Assembly (NCBI GenBank): GCA_021613375.1
Contig: CM038705.1
Coordinates: forward strand, 6,777,604 to 6,841,603
Direction of reading: 5' to 3'
From: Megaleporinus macrocephalus
Taxonomy: Eukaryota; Chordata; Actinopteri; Characiformes; Anostomidae
Length of the DNA stretch: 64,000 nt
The notes under the pieces are model-generated. The model saw only the letters and a program-made list of their open reading frames with translations, had not been told where the DNA came from and did not search any database. Shown here piece by piece: positions 1 through 9,560 of this stretch. A program made the translations under genes and the position numbers. Position 1 is the stretch's first letter. Every line of letters begins with the position of its first letter.

Positions 1-383
1 CGAATACAAAATAAACAAAATAAAATATTATCTGCCCCCCCAAAACACAGTGTGACCACATTACTGCTGAAAGAGTGTAACATACATCTCTCCATACCCA
101 AAACAAACAAGATATTAAGAAGTGCATTGAAAAATACTTCCACACAGCCCACATGTTTACTGCAGTTACAAAGAGTGCCTCACTTCATGCTTGGGTTTTA
201 ATTGAGTTGTAGTAGAATTGCGTGACGCGAGAGAAAAAAAACAGAGAGACGCTGATATGTCGTGATGGTTGTTAACCCAGCGACTGTTCTGTTTTCTTCA
301 GTTACGTTAGTCTCGAGTGCTGGAAGCTGAGTAATATCTGGGAAGCTCTGGCTGCTCTGGAGAGGCTGTGTAACAGTAACGTG

Positions 384-650
384 TTAATGTGTGTATTACA
401 CTAGAGAAGTTAGCTTTAGCCCCGGAGCTAATGTGTGTATTACACTAGAGAAGTTAGCTTTAGCCCCGGAGCTAATGCGTGTATTACACTAGAGAAGTTA
501 GCTTTAGCCCCGGAGCTAATGTGTGTATTACACTAGAGCAGTTAGCTTTAGCCCCGGAGCTAATGTGTGTATTACACTAGAACAGTTAGCTTTAGCCCCG
601 GAGCTAATGTGTGTATTACACTAGAGCAGTTAGCTTTAGCCCCGGAGCTA
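384..650. repeat. 44-bp tandem repeat, about 6 copies
   Basis: A 44-base unit containing TTAGCTTTAGCCCCGGAG and TGTGTATTACACTAGAG repeats head to tail about six times. Copies differ at single positions (gagaag/gagcag/gaacag, tgtgtg/tgcgtg). It is a short minisatellite with no coding potential. Confidence 0.92.
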
Positions 651-859
651 AGCAGTACAACATCCGCTCTGGTTCACATCTACAGCCGGAACTAGACACA
701 CGTAACCGCCTCATTAAAAATGTCACTGTTCAATATAAATTATTCATTTTCATTACTGGCTGAACACTTCCAAAGGTTTTGGCTTGGGGTCCTTCACATG
801 TGGTAGCAGCACAATCCACGGCACCAACAACACGGGGATTCCCGCGGACGTGTCTGACT

Positions 860-950
860 TTAAATCAGCGCTGCGAAACGCTGATATCGGCCGATGCCGA
901 TATATAAAAATAAGGCAAATAGCGGGCCGATACATCGGTTGACCTCTAAT
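860..950. mobile_element. Terminal fragment of a DNA transposon (hAT-like ends)
   Basis: A cluster of ATCGGCCGATGCCGATAT followed by CCGATACATCGGTTGACCTC resembles the palindromic CGGCCGAT-rich subterminal regions of fish hAT elements. No matching opposite end was found in the window, so it is treated as a relic. It differs from the hAT family at 17, 25, 33 and 52 kb. Confidence 0.4.
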
Positions 951-2172
951 ATATATACATACATGTTGTTCAGGAGGTAATTTGAAGGGAAATGGATTAA
1001 CCCCCCCTTGAAAGCACTTGAGACCACAAATGCCTACAAAGTGGGTTTACTTGTGGTTTAGCTTCAGATGTTGCAGTCACAGCAGATTCATCCTGTTAAG
1101 CCCAAAATAATCATCTAAAAGTCAGAGGTGTGTCGGGTCAGATGACACAGGGCTTTTAGAACTGTGTCTCATGACTGTCCGTATTGATGTCACAGCTCAA
1201 CGTTTAGGCCCCAAATGCAAAATCAGCATTATATTGATGATATGATGACAATAGTAGATCAATCACTCATGTCCTCTGATAAACACATCCCGCCTTTATT
1301 CTCTTCTGATTCTCTTTCAATGTATTTACAGTCATCATATTCATCCGCTCGGGGAAGTGGTCCAAAACACAACCCATGTTATAAAATGTTCTTCCACAAG
1401 TAGTCTCGCATCACACATCTGGATGCATATATCGTCGCTGTCCAATGAAAAACATGTATCCTTTTTTGACGATTTCTATTTTTCTATTCATGCTATTCTT
1501 CAGGACAACACTGAGGGGGGGGCATCTTTGTTTACTTTGTGTTTGAACTTCTGGTGCGACCGCAGTTACGTTGATACTAATTACAAGCAAAACGACAACA
1601 AACATAATAAATAGCATAACATGTTCAGTTAGAGGGAGTCAGTAATTGGAAGAAGAGGAAAACTTGGCTTGAACAACAGAGTTACGAACACAGCACATAA
1701 AGATCAGAGTGTTGGGGGGCCGCCTTCCAAAGAAGAGGACCTGTGTGTATGGCTGAAGCTCTAAATTTAAAACATCCACCCAAACCTCCGTATGTCTGCT
1801 CTCACCATTCTGTGGAGGAGAACCAGCACCAGAGCTTCCTTATCCAGAGAAATGTCTCGCTTATGAAGCTCTGAGGAAGCAGATGTGTCGGGTGCTGGTG
1901 AGACTATCAGTTAAGTAACTGTTTTCTGATCAGTGTCCACCGTGCTAGGCTACCTGGACTGTAACTAACACCCACGCAGAGTGGCTCGGGCAGCTGGCTG
2001 GACTTGGGTTTAACCGGCTTTCAGAAATATAAGCTCACCGTCTGTGTGTAGGAGGACACGCCCACCTTCCCACTGTGCAGGTACTGATACGCTTCAGTAC
2101 TTTTATAGTTTTTCATTACTGAACCGTCTACACCTTCCGAGAGTACAGAGTAATTAAACATGTCTCTATAAG
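951..2172. other. Non-coding stretch, no gene recognised
   Basis: No exon with convincing splice sites and homology was found here. Around 1418-1470 there is a fragment resembling the MITE end GTCGCTGTCCAATGAAAAAC. A short open stretch near 1770-1870 lacks recognisable similarity. Upstream exons of the gene ending at 5.75 kb may lie here unrecognised or left of the window. Confidence 0.4.
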
Positions 2173-2348
2173 TAACCTCAGACCACCTTCTAATATCACC
2201 CACCCACTGTGTTATTAACCTCAGACCACCTTCTCATATCACCCACCCACTGTGTTATTAACCTCAGACCACCTTCTAATATCACCCACCCACTGTGTTA
2301 TTAACCTCAGACCACCTTCTCATATCACCCACCCACTGTGTTAATAAC
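2173..2348. repeat. 43-bp tandem repeat, about 4 copies
   Basis: The unit begins TAACCTCAGACCACCTTCT and repeats at 2173, 2216, 2259 and 2302 with a constant 43-base spacing. Copies differ mainly at one base (ctaatat/ctcatat). Confidence 0.9.
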
Positions 2349-2518
2349 CTTGAATAAGACGGTGTTGTCCCATTTGAACTTCTTACTGTCTCTCTGGTCT
2401 CCTCCCATGTAACTGTATTCATTTTGGTTAGCTGAGCGGAAGTTCTAACACAAAGGCGGAAGAAACACATGCTTGAAAGTGGGTGTGGCCAAATACGGTG
2501 AATATCAATTAAATGCAG

Positions 2519-2677
2519 CAGCTGCCATTTACATTGTGTGAAAGTTTCATGATAAATGGACCAATAGAAATGCTCTAAAATAGCTTGGAAGAAATTCTGG
2601 TTCCATTGACTTCCATTGAAAGTGAAGACAGTTGCCATTTTGGAAATACCTGTTTTTCATTGGACAGCGATGATATA
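2519..2677. mobile_element. Short palindromic MITE copy
   Basis: This is one copy of a MITE family seen across the window. Hallmarks are GGACCAATAGAAATGCTC, GGTTCCATTGACTTCCATTG and the terminal TTTTTCATTGGACAGCGATG. The best-preserved copy (18806-18982) shows inverted termini of about 35 bases. Other copies or fragments lie near 12368, 15030, 37450, 46480, 51650, 53320 and 55020. Confidence 0.7.
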
Positions 2678-2853
2678 TTGGATCCTAACACTGCAGACTA
2701 TAACTTTGGTTACATGATTTGAACATTTCGCTGGAACATGCTGTTAGGTGCAAAGATTGACATACTGGTCAGGCCCTTGTATGTGCTTTCACCTCCCCCA
2801 CCAGTTGTCTCTCTCAACTCTTAATTCTTTCTTTCTGTTTTTCTCTTCTACAG

Positions 2854-5752
2854 TTACCTCCACATGCTGCAATCTACATGGTGAGTTATAACTTTTATTT
2901 CAGGTTCTATCGTGTGTGTATGTACGAGTGGGTGTTTGTGTGCCCGCCTTCTCTTTACAGTCACTCGCATTACATTAGCAATATTAACAGATGAGCCAGC
3001 ACAATCCTCTGCCACACCATAAATCTGAAATCCTCTTCTCCTTCTTCATCCCTTTATAACCCTCCCCTCCCCTCCTTCAGGATCTAAAACCCACAGGAGA
3101 GACGGATGTGTATAGGGAATTAGACAGGTGAGAGATGATTGGCGCAGGCCCCAGAAGGAGTGCTGGTGCTGCCCCCATCAGTCCATTAATCACTGCACTA
3201 AAAATTAAAGGAAGACTCCAGCATTCTTCACCCTGATCTCCATCTGCTGCATCTGGTTTGTACCATCGATTACCACAGACAAGGTTTCCCTGTACTCGCC
3301 TGTACAAACAGAAAACTCACTGACTCAATTATAAAACACTATATGGGTTAAAGTATCTGAGCTCCGCTTATAATTAATGAGATCAGGTGTTTTAGCCACA
3401 ACCATTCAGCCAAATAAACAAACACTGGCAGTAGAGTGGGCCGTACTGAAGAGCTCAGTGACTTTAAACTGTTGCCACCTTTGCCACTTGTCAGTTCTTG
3501 AAATCTCCTTCCTGCTAGATCTGCCCTGGACAACTGTAAGTGCTATTAGAATGAAATGGAAGCACTGAGATGCAACAACAGCTCAGCAACTAAGCGGTAG
3601 AACACTTAACCTCACAGAACTGCTTTCCGTTAAACAATATCTATCCTCAGGTACCTTTGGTACTGACTCTCGAATCACCAGATGCCAGGAGAACTATGGC
3701 TATAGGCTTGAATATGGACATTAGGGACATGGTCCGTCAAATCTTTTGGGATGAAATAATTGTCCCTACCAATATTTGAGCCTTAAGGCATATTAGATCA
3801 TTAGATCCATCTCAAAGAGGACGTTTAGGCATGCAAATATGTGATTGGCTGAAGAAGAGGGGCTATCTAAAGGCAGACATCATAACATGCAGTTATTATA
3901 CTTACTGCCAGGAGCTGTGACATGCTCACGTTGCTCTATTGCCTGCATTACCAACACGTGTTTGTGTTCTTCAGGCTACTAAAAAGCAAACAGACATCAG
4001 GAGCTTCTTACACATCTATATCTGAATATCTACTAACTACCTAACATGACCAACGTTATTAGCGTGAAAAATGTCTTCAGCTGATTGTAGCTATAACCCA
4101 TTTGGAATCGTAAGATACTGTTAACTTTATGGGTGTGTCTCAAAACCTAGTGAGCTCCTACATAGGCAGCATTTTACTTCATAGTATGCGCTTCCGACAT
4201 GTAGACTGTCCCAATACTTACATACCTTAAACATGCTGTCTACTGAGGAACCTTATTTAGATTTTAAGGAAGCATCGAACGCTTCCTCAGCCGCTAAGAC
4301 AATCCCATGATGCAACACAGGCTAATCTATGAGCAGTGAAGTGGTTTTAAAATGTTATTTTGATTCTCTGGAGTTTTAATGTGTTTCTGGTCATATAATC
4401 ACACAAAACAGTATTTTATTATCAACTCTGTAACGAGTCCTTCACCTTTAGCAGTTTTATACTCGAGCCATTAGCATTTATGCTAGCAGATTTTTAAGCC
4501 TCAGGCTATTGTTTTGGATGCCGGCCGGTAACATAGCAACCAGCTAAACCACCGGTGGCGTGCTGCAGTGGGCGAGAACAAACCATGACGCAGTCTCTCT
4601 CTAACTAGAGCGTCTCAGTAATCTGTTTTATGAGGAGAGATGAGGAGAGAACGCTGCTACTTACACACTCACTACCTAGACAGCCTACTTAGACACTCAC
4701 TAGGGTTTGAGACACAGCCTATATTTAAAATGCCTCTGAAAAATAAATTACCCACATTTGTAGGTATCTTATTCATCTTTGTATTATTACATGACACATA
4801 GGAAAATCTGAAAGTAACAGGACAACAACAACAGTTTATGTTACAACAACGCCATTTATGTAATTGTTTTAATGTATTTTTAAAATTTTACTAGTTTGCT
4901 AGTATCTGTATTGGGTTACTGTGTTCATAGTTTTTAATCTTGTCATTTAGATCCTATATGTTAATAAACCATTTGTTTGAGAGAGGTGGGATATTGTGAA
5001 GGAACTCCAGTGGCCTGAACAGAGCCCTGACCTCAACCCAACTGAAAACCATTTGGATGAACTTCAACTGCAAGTGTGAGCTCTGTAGAAAGCTGTTCCA
5101 GAAGAAGCTGGTATGGATGTGAAGAAAGGGCAACTCCATATTAATGCCCATGGTTTTAAAACAGGTTGTCCAAATAGATTATATAGGTGTGATGGTCAGA
5201 TGTCCACATACTTTTGGCCATGTAGTGAAGAAGTCAGTATGCAGATGCTGAATTCCATGACTACACGTTTAATACTGGGCCTAGGTGTTGGGATCAAACA
5301 TAAGAAAATGTTCTACCAAAGCTGTTCTTCTGATGTTTTTTTTCTGACACTGACATGGTGGTGGTGTGTTAGTGTGTGTTGTGCTGGTGTGAGTGGATCA
5401 GACACAGCAGTGCTGCTGCTGGAGTGTTTAAACACTGTGTCCACTCACTGTCCACTCTATTAGACACTCCTACCTTGCAAGTACACAGTGTAGAGGTAAA
5501 GTAAAAGGTAATAGCTTGTTATAGGTGATGTTTGTGTTCCTCTAGTTCTTCCTCAGTGCTCACAGGACGCTGCTCACAAGAACCTGTTAGTCTAAATGTG
5601 TGGTCCATGTTGGTTGATGGTACGATATCAGTGTGTTAGATGGACATTAGGTTGAAAAAGTGCTGGAGAATTAATTAAATATTGATATCAGACTCTCAGT
5701 AGTTAATGTATGTGTGATTTTTCCTTTCAGATGTGACGCCTGCTGTGATTAA
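2854..5752 (+). CDS. 3' exons of an unidentified gene with an ITAM-like tail (partial)
   Basis: Three exons with strong splice sites are seen: 2854-2880 (acceptor ttctcttctacag, donor gtgagt), 3081-3127 (acceptor cctccttcag, donor gtgaga) and 5731-5752 (acceptor ttcctttcag). Exon 3081-3127 is open in one frame only. In that frame the tail reads LPPHA followed by AIYMDLKPTGETDVYRELD and then a short Cys-rich end (RCDACCD, stop at 5750-5752). YMDL, eight residues, then YREL fits the ITAM consensus YxxL-x6-8-YxxL. A phase-0 intron inside the motif is also known in ITAM genes such as CD247. Known: ITAMs occur in cytoplasmic tails of immune receptors and adaptors and recruit Syk-family kinases. 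Inference: this is the tail of such a protein. No Ig domain or membrane segment was identified upstream, so the 5' part is probably outside the window. The last exon is also open in another frame (to 5765) if an exon is missing. Confidence 0.5.
3335..5228 (+). mobile_element. Decayed Tc1/mariner transposon, interrupted by a MITE
   Basis: The left part (3335-3600) keeps a worn terminal repeat (ACACTATATGGGTTAAAGTA) and a stretch whose translation resembles the N-terminal helix-turn-helix of Tc1 transposases (CHLCHLSVLEISFLLDLPWT, about 3470-3530). The right part (4990-5228) encodes the C-terminal motif WPEQSPDLNPTENHLDEL, equivalent to SPDLNPIEHLWD around the last catalytic acid, and ends at CATACTTTTGGCCATGTAGT. 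Stops and frameshifts disable it. It lies in an intron of the ITAM-like gene, with a separate MITE (4130-4721) between its halves. Confidence 0.75.
4130..4721. mobile_element. 0.59-kb MITE with TIRs GGGTGTGTCTCAAAACCTAG
   Basis: The left end GGGTGTGTCTCAAAACCTAG mirrors the right end CTAGGGTTTGAGACACAGCC. A second copy of almost the same length lies at 50792-51388 in a vars1 intron. No coding capacity is visible. The termini suggest a non-autonomous hAT-type element, but the target duplication is not clear. Confidence 0.8.
5344..5640. repeat. Dispersed palindromic repeat, copy 1
   Basis: It carries TGACATGGTGGTGGTGTGTT, TCCACTCTATTAGACACTCC and GTTTGTGTTCCTCTAGTTCT. The last two recur at 30462-30632, and the third also at 51455-51625. 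It is an interspersed, probably DNA-transposon-derived, family; class not assigned. Confidence 0.7.
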
Positions 5753-5880
5753 GTTCTCAAAATGATACATTCATGATGTGAAGTTTGAAATAATTTAATT
5801 TAGCAATCCGTGTTTTATATCTACTGCTTACTGTATTTAATGATGTTACTGCCAATAAACACTGATTAAATTGTAATAAA
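5753..5880 (+). terminator. 3' UTR and polyadenylation signal of the ITAM-like gene
   Basis: AATAAA at 5854-5859, about 100 bases after the stop codon, is followed by a second AATAAA near 5877 and then a T/GT-rich stretch. This supports transcript cleavage near 5880 on the plus strand. Confidence 0.6.
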
Positions 5881-6229
5881 TAATCATTCTGGGTTTTAAG
5901 TTTAGTCTGAGTTTTCTTAACATCTACCTTAAACTGTGTGTGTCATATGGTTTTGGTTAATTCATGAAATCTCTCAGGGTGTAATAAATTAAATAGAGAA
6001 TAAAATTAAATCAATGTCTTTCTCACTCTGTTGTCTGGTGTTGTGTTGCCGGTCTATTTCCTGTTCGTATGTGATACTTCATTGCTTGTGAGTTTAGCTA
6101 GTTTTAGTTAGATTGGTTAGTCAGATTGAAATCCAGTTGCTGTTTGGGATAAAACATGCCTTCCTATACTGCTATGTTCTCTGGAAGCCATTCTCCGACA
6201 ACTGGTTAGGTATTTGTTTGAATATTGGG
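5881..6229. other. Intergenic spacer, nothing recognised
   Basis: AT-rich unique sequence between the polyA signal of the upstream gene and the first degenerate units of the satellite. No exon, RNA gene or repeat was recognised. Confidence 0.5.
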
Positions 6230-7655
6230 CTACTGGGAGGCGTTTCAGGTGTAATGGGAGGGGTTTGGGTTGTGCTGGGACAGGCTTTGGTTGTACTGGG
6301 AGGAGTTTCAAGTGTATTAAGAGGAGTTTGGGTTGTAGTGGGAGGGGTTTCAATTGTATTAAGAGAAGTTTTGGTTATGCTGGGAGGAGTTTGGTTGTAC
6401 TAGAGGAGTTTAGTAACAGTAAGAGGAGTTTAGTTACAGTAAGAGGAGTTTAGGTTGTACTGGGAGAAGTTTAGTTACAGTAAGAGGAGTTTGAGTTGTA
6501 CTGGGAGAAGTTTAGTTACAGTAAGAGGAGTTTGAGTTGTACTGGGAGAAGTTTAGTTACAGTAAGAGGAGTTTGAGTTGTACTGGGAAGAGTTTAGTTA
6601 CAGTAAGAGGAGTTTGAGTTGTACTGGGAAGGGTTTAGTTGCAGTAAGAGGAGTTTGAGTTGTACTGGGAAGGGTTTAGTTACAGTAAGAGGAGTTTGAG
6701 TTGTACTGGGAAGAGTTTAGTTACAGTAAGAGGAGTTTGAGTTGTACTGGGAAGAGTTTAGTTACAGTAAGAGGAGTTTGAGTTGTACTGGGAAGGGTTT
6801 AGTTACAGTAAGAGGAGTTTGAGTTGTACTGGGAGAAGTTTAGTTACAGTAAGATGAGTTTGAGTTGTACTGGGAAGGGTTTAGTTGCAGTAAGAGGAGT
6901 TTGAGTTGTACTGGGAAGAGTTTAGTTACAGTAAGAGGAGTTTGGGTTGTACTGGGAAGAGTTTAGTTACAGTAAGAGGAGTTTGAGTTGTACTGGGAGA
7001 AGTTTAGTTACAGTAAGAGGAGTTTGAGTTGTACTGGGAGAAGTTTAGTTACAGTAAGAGGAGTTTGAGTTGTACTGGGAGAAGTTTAGTTACAGTAAGA
7101 GGAGTTTGAGTTGTACTGGGAGAAGTTTAGTTACAGTAAGAGGAGTTTGAGTTGTACTGGGAAGGGTTTAGTTGCAGTAAGAGGAGTTTGAGTTGTACTG
7201 GGAAGGGTTTAGTTACAGTAAGAGGAGTTTGAGTTGTACTGGGAGAAGTTTAGTTACAGTAAGAGGAGTTTGAGTTGTACTGGGAAGGGTTTAGTTGCAG
7301 TAAGAGGAGTTTGAGTTGTACTGGGAAGGGTTTAGTTACAGTAAGAGGAGTTTGAGTTGTACTGGGAGAAGTTTAGTTACAGTAAGAGGAGTTTGAGTTG
7401 TACTGGGAAGGGTTTAGTTGCAGTAAGAGGAGTTTGAGTTGTACTGGGAAGGGTTTAGTTACAGTAAGAGGAGTTTGAGTTGTACTGGGAAGGGTTTAGT
7501 TGCAGTAAGAGGAGTTTGAGTTGTACTGGGAAGGGTTTAGTTACAGTAAGATGAGTTTGAGTCGTACTGGAAGGAGTTAAGTTACAGTAAGTTACAGTAA
7601 GAGGAGTTTGGGTTGTACTGGGAAGAGTTTAGTTACAGTAAGAGGAGTTTGAGTT
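6230..7655. repeat. 41-bp minisatellite, left array
   Basis: The unit consists of GTTTAGTTACAGTAAGAGG followed by AGTTTGAGTTGTACTGGGA plus a variable GA/AG step, with period 41 (for example, successive taagaggag at 6481 and 6522). From 6230 to about 6420 units are degenerate; from 6420 they are nearly uniform, apart from variants such as gttgcag for gttacag. It continues as the right array at 9561. Confidence 0.95.
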
Positions 7656-9560
7656 GTGTGACTGTGTAGTGGGTTGTGTGACTGTGTAGTGGGTTGTGTG
7701 ACTGTGTAGTGAGTTGTGTGACTGTGTAGTGGGTTGTGTGACTGTGTAGTGAGTTGTGTGACTGTGTAGTGGGTTGTGTGACTGTGTAGTGAGTTGTGTG
7801 ACTGTGTAGTGGGTTGTGTGACTGTGTAGTGGGTTGTGTGACTGTGTAGTGAGGTGTGTGACTGTGTAGTGAGTTGTGTGACTGTGTAGTGGGTTGTGTG
7901 ACTGTGTAGTGGGTTGTGTGACTGTGTAGTTAGGTGTGTGACTGTGTAGTGGGTTGTGTGACTGTGTAGTGAGTTGTGTGACTGTGTAGTTAGGGGTGTG
8001 ACTGTGTAGTGGTTTGTCTGACTGTGTAGTGAGTTGTGTGACTGTGTAGTGGGTTGTGTGACTGTGTATTGAGGTGTGTGACTGTGTAGTGAGTTGTGTG
8101 ACTGTGTAGTGGGTTGTGTGACTGTGTAGTGGGTTGTGTGACTGTGTAGTTAGGTGTGTGACTGTGTAGTGGGTTGTGTGACTGTGTAGTGAGTTGTGTG
8201 ACTGTGTAGTTAGGTGTGTGACTGTGTAGTGGGTTGTGTGACTGTGTAGTGAGTTGTGTGACTGTAGTTAGGTTTGTGACTTTGTAGTGGGTTTGGTGAC
8301 TGTGTAGTGGGTTGTGTGACTGTGTAGTGAGGTGTGTGACTGTGTAGTGGGTTGTGTGACTGTGTAGTGGGTTGTGTGACTGTGTAGTGGGTTGTGTGAC
8401 TGTGTAGTGAGTTGTGTGACTGTGTAGTGGGTTGTGTGACTGTGTAGTGAGTTGTGTGACTGTGTAGTGGGTTGTGTGACTGTGTAGTGAGTTGTGTGAC
8501 TGTGTAGTGAGTTGTGTGACTGTGTAGTGGGTTGTGTGACTGTGTAGTGAGTTTGGTGACTGTGTAGTGGTGTGTGTGACTGTGTAGTGGGTTGTGTGAC
8601 TGTGTAGTGAGTTGTGTGACTGTAGTGAGTTGTGTGACTGTGTAGTGAGTTGTGTGACTGTGTAGTGAGGTGTGTGACTGTGTAGTGAGTTGTGTGACTG
8701 TGTAGTGGGTTGTGTGACTGTGTAGTGAGTTGTGACTGTGTAGTGAGGTGTGTGAATGTGTAGTGAGGTGTGTGACTGTGTAGTGGGTTGTGTGACTGTG
8801 TAGTGGGTTGTGCAACTGTGTAGTGAGTTGTGTGACTGTGTAGAGGGTTGTGTGACTGTGTAGTGGGTTGTGTGACTGTGTAGTGAGGTGTGTGACTGTG
8901 TAGTGAGTGTATGACTGTGTAGTGGGTTGTTTGGCTGTGTAGTGAGTTGTGTGACTGTGTAGTGGGTTGTGTGACTGTGTAGTGAGTTGTGAGACTGTGT
9001 AGTGGGTTGTGTGACTGTGTAGTGAGTTGTGTGACTGTGTGGCGGGTTGTGTGAATGTGTAGTGAGTTGTGTGACTGTGTAGTGAGTTGTGTGAATGTGT
9101 AGTGAGTTGTGTGACTGTGTAGTGAGGTGTGTGACTGTGTAGTGAGTTGTGTGACTGTGTAGTGGGTTGTGTGACTGTGTAGTGGGTTGTGTGACTGTGT
9201 AGTGAGGTGTGTGACTGTGTAGTGAGTGTATGACTGTGTAGTGGGTTGTTTGGCTGTGTAGTGAGTTGTGTGACTGTGTAGTGGGTTGTGTGACTGTGTA
9301 GTGAGTTGTGAGACTGTGTAGTGGGTTGTGTGACTGTGTAGTGAGTTGTGTGACTGTGTGGCGGGTTGTGTGAATGTGTAGTGAGTTGTGTGACTGTGTA
9401 GTGAGTTGTGTGAATGTGTAGTGAGTTGTGTGACTGTGTAGTGAGGTGTGTGACTGTGTAGTGAGTTGTGTGACTGTGTAGTGGGTTGTGTGACTGTGTA
9501 GTGAGTTGTGACTGTGTAGTGAGGTGTGTGAATGTGTAGTGAGGTGTGTGACTGTGTAGT
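7653..9560. repeat. 20-bp satellite, about 95 copies
   Basis: The unit TTGTGTGACTGTGTAGTGGG (or ...GTGAG) repeats with period 20. The array sits inside the 41-bp minisatellite, and sequence at both edges matches the interrupted 41-bp unit (ending gagttgt on the left, resuming actgggaagag on the right). Between about 8880 and 9380 a block of variant units (agtgagtgtatgac, ttgtttggctg, gtggcggg) appears twice with a 319-base offset, a higher-order duplication. Confidence 0.95.

Noticed and set aside
295..390. Possible exon reading WKLSNIWEALAALERL after an AG
   Set aside because: The preceding AG is plausible but there is no clean donor, no homology I recognise, and it runs into the 44-bp tandem repeat.
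1741..1900. Open stretch reading HPPKPPYVCSHHSVEEN
   Set aside because: No supported acceptor in frame, stops soon, and cannot be joined in phase to the exons at 2854 and 3081 with confidence.
8210..8815. 201-codon open frame on the minus strand with HYTVTQ repeats
   Set aside because: It is a translation of the 20-bp satellite, whose period plus indels happens to avoid stops. No start context, splice sites or homology.
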